The notes under the pieces were generated by a model. That model saw only the letters and a program-made list of their open reading frames with translations, had not been told where the DNA came from and made no database searches. A DNA stretch of 64,000 nucleotides from Xestospongia bergquistia (taxonomy: Eukaryota; Porifera; Demospongiae; Haplosclerida; Petrosiidae). Position 1 is the first letter of the stretch; every line of letters begins with the position of its first letter. Shown here piece by piece: positions 48,943 to 62,250 of the stretch. The translations under genes were made by a program, and so were the position numbers. The stretch lies in assembly GCA_963965975.1 (NCBI GenBank), contig OZ014411.1, positions 2,589,001-2,653,000 on the forward strand. The letters run 5' to 3'.

Positions 48943-49306
48943 CTTAACAGCAACCTATGCACATTCTACACAAATGTCACATCTAACTACTTACATCTAA
49001 TACAATATAATATCTAACACTTCACCATAATGGTGTAAATCACATTTAGATCACTTTCTTCCTACAAGTCACAATCAGGACACAAAGGGTTATGAAATAA
49101 AAAGAGGACAAAGACAACTTAAATTATCTAATCAATAATGAATCATTCATTTTTACCAAGGCATAACTTGTCATTATAGTGGACTAAAATAGTATGATAT
49201 GCCTCTTTAATATTAACGTTACCAGCCGGCTAATATCTACCAGTAAGAAAGCTATATAGTCCAACATAAATACATGAGAGAATCCACTTTTCTGCAATGT
49301 CGACAC

Positions 49307-49540
49307 TTACACTGTATCAGTTGGGAATGACATATGAGCACTAAGATGATACTGTCTAAGTCCTATAAAGTTGATTTCAACTCTTTCTGGGATGATTGTC
49401 CTCCCTACATGTACACATAATTCTTTCTGGAGATAAACATTTAATGTATCATCTGGCATAGCTATATCGGTGAAAGTAGGTTTACAAAGACTCTGGCCAT
49501 GGTTATAACCAATTCAGAAGCCTATGGCAATTCCTTGCAG
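49307..49540 (-). pseudogene. Possible degenerate retroelement ORF (region N-terminal to a reverse transcriptase)
   Basis: The minus-strand frame reads GIAIGF, stop, IGYNHGQSLCKPTF, then YLQKELCVHVGRTIIP, ending at a stop at 49307. The order GF-x-IGY ... YL-x-KEL-x-x-GR resembles the segment just before the reverse transcriptase of DIRS-like and related animal retroelements. No RT catalytic motif was found nearby, so this is low confidence. Confidence 0.3.
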
Positions 49541-51312
49541 TATAGAGTTCACACAATATCTGTCTGGGTAAGACTGAAGCTCTACAGATGACTTGTTAGC
49601 TCTTAGGCGAACAACATCATCCTCAAATGATGCTGGTACGTTAAGGATTCTTGAATAAGTTCAGAGCGAGTAAACTTTGCAAGTATTTCTATTGTCCAAT
49701 TCCTCATTTTGTTCACAAGTCAATTAATCAGGCACCTAAGGCTGTTACAGCATCTGTCTCCTACAGTGGTTCAAGATGTAACATTTCTTGCTGAAACAAT
49801 TAGTACCAACTGCTATTTTGCAGTCATGTAGGGGAGATAATAGAAAAGTAGGTAATTTACTTTTGTTAGGAGTAACGGTACACATGTTGAATTAACACAA
49901 CTATAAGGAATCACACCTAAAATTCTGTTTAAATTTTGCACCCTTCTCTTCACACCAAAAAGGCTATACTGTGGCCACTATTTTGCCTGTAAGGGTGAAT
50001 ATAAGCACTTGGCTCCATTATCCAGTATATTCTATCCTTTAGGATTTTGGCACTGCAAAATCTCAAACTGTTACTCAGATCCTCAAATAAAGTATATGCC
50101 AAGACTTTATTTCATCTTCAAAAACATAGTTTTAATTACACCATCTATTATGAGAAAACTACAGGACATTCAACTTCGTGGACACAACTGGTCCACAGCA
50201 TTCTCTTGGCCTCTGTCACTCTGTGAGATAACCATTCCAGAATTCCAATCTATCCTACTTTAATATTTCTGTATATAACCCTAGTAACCCTTCATGATCA
50301 ATTATTCAGATTCAACTTAACTTAAGCATTCACAAACTTTTGGAAGGACATTATCATATTTTTGTCACAGAGACAATCCAGTTGAGGTTTAATAATATTC
50401 TTGACAATCAGAGGACAACAATAAAATTCTCTTTTCATATAGAAGAGTGGACTACTATCTACTTATCCCAGGTTTATTGGTATAATGTTACATCTCACTA
50501 AACTTCCAGTAAAATATTATACTATTCACATGCTTTGGCATAGGACAATGACAGTGACAGCTACTTCAGGAATCAATGATTCTATGCCTCACTCCTTGGT
50601 TCAATTGAGAAGCTCTGTCTACCTATCTACATCAAGACCATTCATTAAGAAGAAGCAGATTCCCAGAAATTCTAGTGTAGTTCTTAAAATTGTGTGATTT
50701 TGTAATGAAATAGTATAAGCTATGACTATATGATAGTCATATTTAAAACAATTTATGAATAAGTCCTTGTGATGATAATTAGAAATATAATATGTTTATT
50801 AAGTAAAAGAACATCATAGTTATGAACACGACGCATCTACATGACATATCTCTTTTCTTTTTTTCTGTTTATAAACACCTGAATTGTTCAAAGTGATTAT
50901 ACTTACATGTAGGTTAGACTTATGGTATGTCTGGCCTGGTTTGTTTGTTCTTGTGACTCAAATTATATGGCTCTCAAAATTGGGTTGGACTCTATACAGT
51001 TAGTTGGCTTCAATCTTGTGCTCTGACCTAGATACAAAATAAATCATCCTCAGTCTGTTACAGACAAATCTACTATGTTGATAATGACATTAGGCATTAT
51101 TGTAGATGTACGTTCTTTTACTATATATACTCTCTATACTTTATTGTAAGATATTGTATAAAGCACGCAGACTTATTTTCTATTTTAAGGAAATAATTAT
51201 TATCACTTTTATTTCAATTATTAGCAAAATTATTTTAATAAGTACTTTTTATAACGAGATGGGAATTATGCTTTATCAGGAATGTTTAGCTATGAAAACC
51301 ACAGAGTGAACG
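49541..51312. other. Upstream region of SRCR-D, no supported gene
   Basis: Open frames at 50009-50263 and 50485-50697 have no recognisable domain. The last 100 bp or so (from about 51220, GATGGGAATTATG) match the region before SRCR-F (63605 onward), so the promoter-proximal flank is shared between D and F. Confidence 0.5.
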
Positions 51313-51322
51313 TATCACGTGA
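51313..51322. promoter_or_regulatory. E-box TATCACGTGA upstream of SRCR-D
   Basis: About 80 bp before the ATG at 51393, within a block GAACGTATCACGTGACC / GTATCACGTGACCTTTTCAT shared with SRCR-F. A further shared string is CAGCCGCCAGTT. Confidence 0.6.
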
Positions 51323-51392
51323 CCTTTTCATACTTATAGGGTAATTTTGTCAGCCGCCAGTTTGATTACAGAGAACTAGAGATTAATGCGTG

Positions 51393-54300
51393 ATGTTTCC
51401 TATTTTGCTGTCTCTTTTGTTGATTGGTTTTCAAGGAGTGGGTTAGTTATTGAAAATACATCAGAACATATACTTCTATGTGGTAGCATTGTGCTAACAC
51501 ATATTACATTTTTAGCTGCCTGCACAAATGGTCAAATTCGACTGTACGACGGCGCAGCTGCTGTAACAGATAATGGAACGCTTCAAATTTGCAAGAGTGG
51601 TCAATGGCGAGCTGTATGTGACTATAGATGGACTCAAGCACACTCAATTGTAGTGTGTAAACAGCTAGGATACAGTAACCCAAGTGAGTTCTACACATAC
51701 GCAACAAAAGCATATATATACTATTATATGAGTGCACTGAACATGATACATATAATAAATGTTAATTAGATGCATTATACCTAATAAGACTTGTGACACT
51801 TGACAACACAAGTCTATATAACGGTATAATTTATACTTTAATTTAAAGCAGCAATCATGCAACTTATTATCTGAGTATCACATCTTTATACACATATATA
51901 TTTTTGCTTAGAACCAATAACTCATGTTAACAATGGTCCTTCTGGTGTTGCTTTTGGATACATTGCCAAGCTTTTTTACAGTTGTATAAACGAGACTAAT
52001 ATATCCAGTTGCCTGACCTCCAGTGGATTTTATTTGGGATTTCCTTTTTTCTGCAGTACAAGCAGAGACACCCTCAGAATTCAGTGTAATGTTGATACAA
52101 GTAAGATCTTTCTCCTAAACACACACAAATACATGATTTAAAACATGCTTACTAGAAAAACCTTTTATAACAAAAATTTTATGCTAAAAACAAAGAGACA
52201 AAGTAGTGTTGAACACACCTTACATATACATATACAAATTAACATATACTAACTAGTACTCAAGCAGAGAACATTATATTCTATTATCCTAGCATTAAGT
52301 CAAAAAAGTATGTGTATAATCATCCCCTACCTTTTTTAATTAATTGTCATCCCTCCATCTTTTAAAACAAATTTGAAATCATTATTATAATAACGAAGAC
52401 ACAGTACTTGACTATCCTAATTATGGACAAACTATATCATTGCCTCTTAAAGGAACAAATTGTCACAAATAGACAACTTCATATTAACAGATTCATAATA
52501 TGTTTTATATTGGTGTATAGCAGCTTTTTTTATTCTACATAGATGTAGTTTATATACATCCATACAACAACAATAATACCTTGAATAGCCTAACCAATTT
52601 TTTACAGCCACTGTACATATTAAGCAGAGTGCTTAATGACAGTCAGTTAATACATGTATGTTATTCATATAATTACAGGTGGTTGTACATACAGACAAAT
52701 ACGTCTTTACAACAGTACTACTAACACATCTGGAGATAGTGGTATGTTACAAATCTGTGATGCAACTGGCCATTGGACAGCTGTATGTGACTATAGCTGG
52801 GGATGTAATGAAGCAATCGTTGCCTGTAAACAGCTAGGATACAACACTCCATGTGAGCTGAATAAGATAACATTGTATTAATAATTTTGAGCCCCAGTTT
52901 TAAAATTCCTAATTTATGACATTGACACCTATATTTTCATTCCAGATCCCAAATATACATATAATGGAGGACCATGGACAGAATTTGGCTTTGGACCTTA
53001 CCAATACTGCAGCAGATTCTACTCATCCCTTTTCAGTTGTTTATCATTTTCATCATATTACCGAACAAGCCTAAGTTATTGTAACCCAATACAAGATACT
53101 GTTATGCTAAACTGCTCAACTAACATAGGTAATAGTAAATTTGATAGGTTTCCATCCTTTGGATAGCCATTTTTATAAAATTACTATCAATAAGACTATG
53201 TCAACAGCATAGTAAGTGAAGTATATCTTCTCAGAATATCACAACAGTGTAGGCGTTGTCTTACAGATAAGTGTAAAAGCTAAGGATCAAAACAAGTTTT
53301 TTTACTCTTAATATTAAATATCCTTTTGTAGCTACAGTCTCATCAAATTGATTTTTTATTCTGTAGGCAGTCATGCTTGTAGATAATGTGATTTATGGGT
53401 GCTATATAATAATACTAGATCAACAACAAATAGTAAATTTGCATGTCTTCTCAAAATACAGTCTACATTTTGATTTAAGATAATACTTGTTTGATACATT
53501 TTAGCTAATGGTTCATGATACTCATCCATCATCTTAAGATACTCATGCATCATCTTACAATAATATTTAACTGATTTAGAATAAAGAAATATAAAATTTG
53601 ATTGGCTTCTTCCACTGAATGATAATATTTTTATAGTTGAGGTAAGTTATCAATGCCATTTTATAAACTATGTCAACAGGACATAGCAAATATGATTATC
53701 TTCTCAGAATGTCATCACAGTACAGGTGTTGTACTTCTGATCACACTCATTTAAACTTAGCTCATAGACAACTTTCAAAACAATGTAAATACATATCATC
53801 ACAGTGCAGGTGCTGTACTTTTGATAACACTTAGTTAAACATAGCCCATGGACAAGCTTCAAAACAAGTTAAATATCATACTACAGCTACAGTCTCATGT
53901 CTTCTTTGTATCAAAATTAATAATATCTAATTCTGATAAATACTATAAAATTAATTATCGAAGAACCTTTAAAATGTTTTTTGCTTACATAGGTATTAAC
54001 AATACATGTTCTCTCAATTATGATGTTAGACTTGTTGATGGAAGTAAAAAGAGTGAAGGTAGACTTGAAGTTTGTTATAAAGGACAGTGGACATCAATCT
54101 GTAGAAGTTATTCTTTGAATGCCAAATTTGCATCAACAGTATGTAATCAACTTGGATATACAACTAATAGTTGTAAGTGAGAGTATACAATACCAATTTT
54201 CCGGTAAATCTTATGTTTTTTCACACATTTACAATATTACTTCATTAAAACAATTTTTGCATTCATTTTCTCTTTTATGTCAGTTGCAACAGTCATAACT

Positions 54301-57300
54301 GATGGTCGTTATGGTACAGGAACAACTGAAATCTTTCTCACTAGTCCTTACTGTAGGAGTGAATATAATAACATCAGATACTGTAGCTTAAGTTCTAGTG
54401 GATCTCAATGTAGTCCTGTGACTTGCAGATATAATCGCATTGGTCTGAAGTGTTATGGTAATTTTAACTACATCCATACTTTATTGAGTTTGCCTCTACA
54501 TAGCCTATTTTGCCCATTTTATTTATTAAAATTTTTATATTATTCAAAAATTGTATCTAATGTTCTCATTAAAGTTTATATGTTATTTGTGGTGCCATAC
54601 CATTTGTTTAGAACCAGATGACTGCAATGAAGGAGATATTCGTCTAGTTAATGGAACAGTTGAAAGAGAAGGTCGTCTTGAAGTGTGTGCTAATGGTGTC
54701 TGGGGACAAATCTGTTATTACGGCTTTAGAAAATCAGCTGCGTATGTTGCCTGCAAGCAACTTGGCTATACAGATGCAAATGGTATAGTCAAACTGAATG
54801 TTTCATACATGGCCACTATTGGTCTCATTATACAGGGGCTCTTATTGATACAAGTGGAAAATATGGATATGGAGAACGTCCAATTATATATAGTTACGTG
54901 GATTGCTTTGGACATGAGACAGAACTGTCTAAATGCTCCAAATATGTTTATCCTAATTTTACTTGTTATTCAAGTCAATACATCATTGGTCTTCTGTGTC
55001 GTGACAGTAAGTATATAATAAAACACATTATCATTCCGAATAGTAAAATCATTTGAGTCAGGAATGTACATTAGGCAAGAATGTTTTAAAAGCCAATTTC
55101 CTTGTAAAGAAAGAAGAAGAATGTAACTCCTGCTCATAAATGCCAGATACAGTAGTTGGAAAGCTTGAATGCTTTTCAAGTCCTGAATATTATTAATATT
55201 TATTAAGGTTTTTTGCAGTCATTAACAAAAGGGATTCTTTGATATTGTTGAAAGTAATTGCATGCTCCTTCCTCTTCAGTGAGGCGATGAAAATTTATAG
55301 GTTATAGGTCTTCAAACGTTTTATTTCTGAAATATAATGTCATTTTTATCAATATTTTGTTATAATTCCCATTTATGTAAGTAAGTGCACTTTTAACATT
55401 TAAAAGATTTAAGCATTTAACATTTAACATTTAAGATGCTACAAAGCCACACTTTTGTTAAAGTGCTTCAATTAGGTGTTGATACTATTATTCCGTATAC
55501 GGGCAAATGGACTTGACAGAAAAAACACAGTACAGTAATTAAATGCTCTTTCCCATTCTTTATGCAATCCTGATGGTATAGATTCATTAATATTTGTTAA
55601 ACACATTAATACTTTTTTATACTATTCAGTTTGCTATACTTGGTTTCTTTGTCATTAACCATGCTTAAAATAAGTCAATCTTATGGTGTTATTCCTTATA
55701 TGGGCAAATGAACTTGACAGAAAACACAGTACAATAGTTAGATGCTCCTTCACCTTCTTCATGTGATCTTAAAAGTGCAGACTCATTAATTGCTATGTTC
55801 TTAAACAACCATTCCTTACTATTTGGTTCTTATATTTGGTTGCATTGTCATTAAAGACATCTAAAGATATCATACAATTGTTTGAAATATTGTATTTCTA
55901 TTTTTGTCAAGTTTACTATCCTGCATGAGCGATTGTCATTCTAAGTCTTGATAGGTTGCATTTGGTAGTATGTCAACACAAGAACAAACTATGTCTTTGG
56001 ATGAACCCATTGCCCATACAAGGAAGTGGTATTTTAGCACATACTTAAGTACTTAAGTTTAACCATGTAGTCAGACTAGTCATGTGTTGCTATTAGCACA
56101 TAAACAATTTAGCTGTTCTCCCATCATTTTGAATAAAAACCTTGTAAATTGAAACAAGATGCAGAGTGTAACACCACATTTTAATCCATAAATTGTTTTA
56201 CACATTCTAATGTTAGAAGACATATGCTAATTGACACTGAGCGATTTCCAGAGGTCTATCCCCCACAAATATCTTAGTACACATCAACTTTCGTCTTAAA
56301 GGCAGTCTCAAAAGTTTACATAATCATCCATAAACTCTGTCATTAAAGACTACTCTTGTAGTAGCTATGTTAGGTGGCAGCATTGATTTTATGTATTTTA
56401 TATATAAGATACACTCATGCATAATAGATGACTTAACAAATACCTGATTTGCTCTTTAGTTAGTCACAGTTGTCTTTTCATTGTTTTTTTGATATCTGGT
56501 TTTCATTTCTCTAGTCCTCACTATCTCAATTTAGTGTTCAAATACCAAGTGACATAAATAACACAGCCACAAAAGTTTTCAGTCACTTACCTTATGAAAG
56601 CATAACTTATATGATAAAGTATAAGGATGTTTGATGCTTCTTCCTTCTTTTTATGCCCACATACAGTCAGTAATGACTATCTTCAAAGTTTACATATACC
56701 AGTCTTTGACTTAATAATGTACAATTCATATTAAAGAAATCAATTAACAGCTTAAAAATCATACATTATAAGGGTAGTATAAACTCTATGATGTGGCTCA
56801 TAATACAGACTCAAGCCCTTTTTTTCAAGTTTTATATGCCAATACAACCTTTTAAACAAAAGTATGAAATACAAAAGTTGTAAAATAGTATAATTATGTA
56901 CTCCACAATGCCATGCCTAACTGCTATCAGACAAAAATATCTTGCCAAGATTAAATGTATTCATCTTTGCAATTTTGAAAAAATAACCATAGCAATATGA
57001 ACACATGTAGTATCCTCAATTATAGTACATGTATTTTAGCAGTAGTAATTACATGTTTTGTTGACATGTGCTCATAAAAGGTAAATCTTTTCATTTAAGA
57101 GAAATAATCTTAAAAACATGGTTATTAATCTGCCATGTGTTAAAACTGGATATTCATTAAGAAAGAACAAAGGGATCAAAGATAATAATTATAGCTAACA
57201 TTGAACATTGCCATTTTCTAGCATGTAAGGAGGAAGATGTTCGACTAGTTGGTGGAAAACACAAGTTTGAGGGAACAGTTGAAATCTGTCTTGACAGTAT

Positions 57301-58293
57301 TTGGTCTGTAGTAGCACAACATGGTTGGGATGATGATGATGCTAGAGTTGTGTGCAGACAAATAGGAGGATACAATGCTAGTGGTATGGTTCATATTATT
57401 TGGCAAATTAAAAAATAACGTATTCTTTCTTTCTAGCTGGTATGGCTGTATATAATTCATCATATGGACATCCAAAACGTGCTATTCGCTACACCAATGT
57501 ATATTGTCGTGGACATGAAGAGGAGTTGGCTGACTGTACTCATCATACTTTAGAATTTGAAGCTGGACGGACATACAAAGCTGAAGTTGCTGGAGTTGAT
57601 TGTGGAGGTAATTTTAAATGTATTTTGAAGCTAATTAATGTATCTCGTGATCAGTTCAGTTTTATAAGAGACTATAGAGTAATTTTAATAGGCCAATTCA
57701 ATTGTTTATTATTTCTTTTTGTAAGCTACTACTTCTAGCAGCAATGTATGGTTCTAATTTAACATTACAATTGTATGACATTGTACATTCTTCTAGTGAT
57801 AGTATCAAAAACAGTTGTACCCACTAGTTCGAATTCAATGTCATCATCAGTACCTGCATCTACATCTTTATCAGCATCATCAAAAGGAAAAGATGATAGA
57901 AGTGGATATCTTTTCATCAGTGGCCTGCTCTTTCTTATAATAGCAATCACCATTATGGTTATTGGGTAAGCTCTATATTCAAAATTTACTATAAAGTCAA
58001 AGCTAATCTATAGCTATTCTTAATAGACATATTTTGATATTGATATTATTGAATATGCACATACTTTAAGATTTGTTATTAATAATATATCTTTGTAATT
58101 TTTCAACAGAATCATCATCATGGTCTTCATTATTGCTAGAATGAAAAAGCTTTCCATTACTAATGCTGGACGTAATAAGGGAGTTACCATGAGTGGCATT
58201 GAACAGGACAATACACTTTCTATTCAGTCTGAGTATGATGATTTTGCTTTCAAGAAAGATTCCTTTCCTGTAAAAGATGAACAACTTTCTTAA
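51393..58293 (+). CDS. SRCR-D: five-SRCR-domain type I membrane receptor with altered tail (714 aa)
   Basis: Exons: 51393..51441, 51516..51683, 51912..52100, 52679..52852, 52946..53128, 53993..54172, 54284..54457, 54612..54782, 54836..55006, 57222..57383, 57437..57607, 57797..57965, 58110..58293. The 2145 nt are in frame to TAA. The first donor is GTTAGT instead of GTAAGT. Signal peptide MFPILLSLLLIGFQGV. Five SRCR domains as in SRCR-B; the stalk is short and Ser/Thr-rich. The tail differs from the other copies: the tyrosine motif reads SEYDDF, which still fits YxxPhi but not a strict ITIM, and the end reads DEQLS, which removes the DxxLL motif. Intron 8 is only 53 bp; introns 5 and 9 contain local tandem duplications. 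An intact open frame suggests it is functional. Confidence 0.87.
53712..53878. repeat. Tandem duplication (two units of about 83 bp) in SRCR-D intron 5
   Basis: 53712-53793 and 53795-53878 share CAGGTG(T/C)TGTACTT and ACTTTCAAAACAA/GCTTCAAAACAA blocks, with several substitutions. An earlier, more diverged relative lies near 53200-53290. Confidence 0.65.
55476..55855. repeat. Tandem duplication (about 180-bp units) in SRCR-D intron 9
   Basis: 55476-55660 and 55685-55855 share GGGCAAATG(G/A)ACTTGACAG, AACACAGTACA and TTTGTCATTAA/TTGTCATTAA in the same order. Confidence 0.65.
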
Positions 58294-59510
58294 TATAATC
58301 AAGTGTGTTAGTAGTGTTTTACTGAGTGCTACTATTTTTGATTTTTTATAAGGATAGTTTTTGTTTGTTCCAATTTTAGTTTTTATAATAAATAACTTCA
58401 TAAATTTAACAAAAGGCATAAACTATCAGTATTAGCCAAGCAAATAGAAATCTACATTCTATAATACTGTACAAGTATACACAGAAAAAGTATGTTCATA
58501 CCACATGACAATGACATTTTTTTCCAGAAATTGAAAATCTGTCGTAATTATACACATGCATGTTTTAACTACTAATGACTGGGACATATATACTTTAAAG
58601 TTTATGTTATAAGATATTTGATGATAAGACAAGTGTAATTTTCATCTAACTTAACACCTAATCAACAAACATAGTAAAGAAATATAGAGCCCTAAATATA
58701 CAATTTACTTTCCAAATACAATGTAGTACAATATTAAGTACTGAATGTATGGTTGTCATGTCTGCTAATGAAATTTACATTCTAAAGATAAAAACAATCA
58801 TGCTTATTTGATTTTTGTATTGCTTATATTGTTAATAATATTTTTGTTGATGTTTACTAAGTTTCTATATAGTAAGTAACCATGACTTGTTATTTAAGCA
58901 TTTATACACACAACAAGTGTTTTGTTAAAATTCACATATAATCTAATGATATTTCTTCAATAATTTTTTAATAGATATAATTGCTATCATAAGTAACATA
59001 ACAAAAAAATAAATAAGTGAACAGTTTTTAGCATTCAATAATAAATTGCTCCATCATTAAAAGTTACAATGGATTATTATGACTCCATTAAACAACAAAT
59101 AAATCATGTATATGTGAAATGCCAAAGCACATAAATTTGCTGTAGATCGTGGTTGAATGTCATTATTCCAAAACTTTGAAGTTACGTATCTGCTACTATC
59201 TGGCAGCATAAATTTTACATTTATATTTACATTTCTCAAGACACTACGTCTTTTTTGAAAAAAACTAATGTGAATTTACATTTTTCATTGAGTCTTTGTA
59301 CCACTTCTGTTAATCCTCTTGACAACTTGGCCATATCATTATACTTACAACAACTTTGATTTGATTTAGTCATAGCAACAGATCATACTATTCACAAATG
59401 ACTATAAATAATGAAGAATTTAATTTTATGTTGCCATTAAGTTGTAATGGTTAGCTTATGAATACAGTATAGGTGTGGTCTTTTAAGTTTCAGTCACATT
59501 CTATGTCTAT
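58294..59510. other. 3' flank of SRCR-D, paralogous to SRCR-C flank
   Basis: 58610-59505 matches 47390-48540. The homology ends at about 59510, where the sequence switches to an SRCR-C exon 9-like segment. This is a duplication junction. Confidence 0.6.
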
Positions 59511-62250
59511 CTTATTAATAAGAATGGAAAATATGGATTTGGAGAAGGTCCAATTATATACAGCAATCTGGATTGCTTTGGCCATGAGACCAAACTGTCT
59601 AAGTGTTCCAAAAGAGTTTATCCCAATTTTGTTTGTTATTCTCAATATATCATTGGTCTTCTCTGTCTTGATGGTAAGTGCATATACCAATAACAATGTT
59701 GTTCTGAATAGCAAAGCAAATAGCAATTCCCACTTATGAGCTTAAAGCAAAAATTAACTTTTTACTCAATGTTGTTGGTAAGTAGTTGCAGACTTCTCCA
59801 CTTAAATGAAGCTATTAGTTCATGAGTGTTACCACAATGATAAACATAAAAGTTATAAAAAATAAACTCTGCATTAGTATAATTATGTTTTAATAGCTGG
59901 CACTGTATACATTCAATAATTACTCATATATATGACATACTGTGAATAGACATATAAGATGTGCAGCCTATTAAATTATACTATGGTAGGTATCCACACA
60001 TCTTACAACTTCCATATGTTGAAGTTTATACAATAGTATGATACTATGTGTGGTTCATGACAAAGAAACCTAATAGGAAGCTAAATAGTAAGTATGACAG
60101 CCTTTGATCTAATGTCCCAGTAGACCTTTGTTCATTTCACAATTAATTTTGCCTACTTGTATATAGTATGGTATAAAGTACATTTATAATAAAGATAATC
60201 TATTCCACAATGACACATATGTAACTGTTAATATATAAAAAATATCTTAGCAATTTAATGCTCAGATCATGATAATTATAGTTGTAGTTACTAAATATGT
60301 CAGTCTCAAAGAAAATTTTAAAAAATATTCACAAACATATGAATACATGAGTAGTAGTGATAAAATACAATGTATATAGTACATGTATTTTTTAACTCTA
60401 TTTACTGAGCCAGGAGGTAAGGCAATTAATCGCTATGTTAAACTTAAGAATGTTTTCAGAACCCACAACCACAAAGAATGTTTTATGGGTATAGATACAT
60501 ATAGTAATATGGCTGCTCAGTTGACTGGCTACTAAGAAAGCAAAGGATCTGATTAGCAGGGATATATAATGATTACTGAAAGAACCTGTATATGCTAATA
60601 GGTAAGAAATGCTACTCATTGGCTGACTTATTAATTGCTATCATATATAGCTTTCTAAAAAAACAAATCTTTCTGTTTAAAAATATGACTATACTGCTGT
60701 CATAGCAATTAATGTATCAGCAATATTACGTGTTACAGTAATTTTATGATGTAGCCTGTTGCATAAAATGTATCATCAAAGTAATTTTGTCGAAGTGTGT
60801 GTATGAATTCCATAGCAACAACCATAACAAAGTATTATTATTTCATTTAAGAATGAGTGAATCAGCATTTGAACATTAACAGTCAATTGAATAGTACATT
60901 TATAATTAAAATGATATCTTCTTTACTGCTTGTGTCAAATTCCTTTGCTACAGGCTACCTGTTTAATTATATACATAGCTAAATTATTAATCAATTTTAC
61001 AGTGATGGTAACATAATGTTTTACTAACATATCTTGCTATAAAGTTAAAACTTTCAACATGCATCTTTAAAAATTACATGCCATATGACAAAACATAAGA
61101 ATAATTAAGACAGAATTATGTAAGGGGATTTAGAATTCTTATTTAGAAAATATGAATTAACACTTCCATAATGAGTTTTATCAATTAAGCTTAAAAATAA
61201 CAAATAATAACTATCATAATTTACCATTTTCTAGCATGTAAAGGAGATGTTCAACTAATTCATGGAAGACACAAGTTTGAAGGAACAGTTGAAATCTGTC
61301 TTGACAGTATTTGGTGTGTAATAGCACAACATAGTTAGGATGATGATGATGCTAGAGTGGTATGCAGACAAATTAAATAAGAGGATACAATGTTAGTGGT
61401 AATATTCACACTATTTGCTAGTAATAAAAATATTAACAATACGTTTTCTTTCTAGCTGAAATAGCTGTATATAACTCATCATATGGACATTGTTGCTGGA
61501 GTGGATTGTGGAGTTGATTTTAAATGTATTTAAGTTCATAAATAAATCTCTTGAACAATTCAGTTTAACAAGAGACTATAGATTCACTTTAATAGACCAA
61601 TTTGATGGTACATTAGTTCTTTTTGCAAGTTACTACTTCTATCAACAAATTATGACTTTAATTTAACATTACAATGTATGGCATTGTTTCTTTATTCTAG
61701 TTATAGTGTCAAAAACAGCTGTAACCAAAAGTTCAAATATCATGTCATCATCAGAACCTGCATCAGTATCTCCATATTCATCTTCATCTTAGACTCCACC
61801 TGTATTGACAACTCCAGTTGTTTCTCACCAAGTATCAGTAAGAAAAAGCCATGAAAGTGGATATCTTTTCATCAGTGGCCTGCTCTTTCTTATAATAGCA
61901 ATTACCATTATGGTTATTTGGTAAGTTCCACATTCAATATTTAGTAAATAGTCAAAAACAATCTATTCTTAATAGACATATTTTGATATTGATATTATTG
62001 AATATGCACATACTTTATAAGATTTATTATTAATAATAATTATATCTTTGTACTTTCTTGACAGAATCATCATCATGGTCCTCATTATTGCCAGAATGAA
62101 AAGGCTTTCCATATCTAATGCTGGACGTATCAGTGAGTTAGAATGAGTGGGATTGAACAGAGCAATCCACTTTCCATTCAGTCTGTATATGATGATATCT
62201 CTTTCAAGAAACATCCTTTTCCTGAAAAAGATGACAAGCTCCTTTCATAA
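59511..62250 (+). pseudogene. SRCR-E: 5'-truncated, multiply broken SRCR receptor remnant, closest to SRCR-C
   Basis: It begins within exon 9 (59511..59673, almost identical to SRCR-C) without an acceptor. Then exon 10 (61236..about 61396), exon 11 (about 61457..61513), exon 12 (about 61701..61919) and exon 13 (about 62065..62250). Lesions: TGG to TAG in exon 10 (conserved HGWD becomes HS-stop-D) plus an in-frame insertion carrying TAA; most of exon 11 deleted; TAG in the exon 12 stalk; altered Gly codon at its donor; a 1-nt deletion in exon 13. The tail still spells YDDI and DDKLL. It has no signal peptide and no SRCR1 to SRCR3. Its intron 9 keeps a block (about 60440-60640) found in SRCR-A and SRCR-B but missing in SRCR-C, so it derives from an ancestor or relative of C. 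Confidence 0.85.

Noticed and set aside
50009..50697. Possible genes at 50009-50263 and 50485-50697
   Set aside because: No splice-consistent extension, domain or conservation in the paralogous flanks.
51386..51515. Reading straight from exon 1 into exon 2 of SRCR-D
   Set aside because: The frame at 51386 differs from the signal-peptide frame at 51393. The intron 51442-51515 is conserved in all copies.
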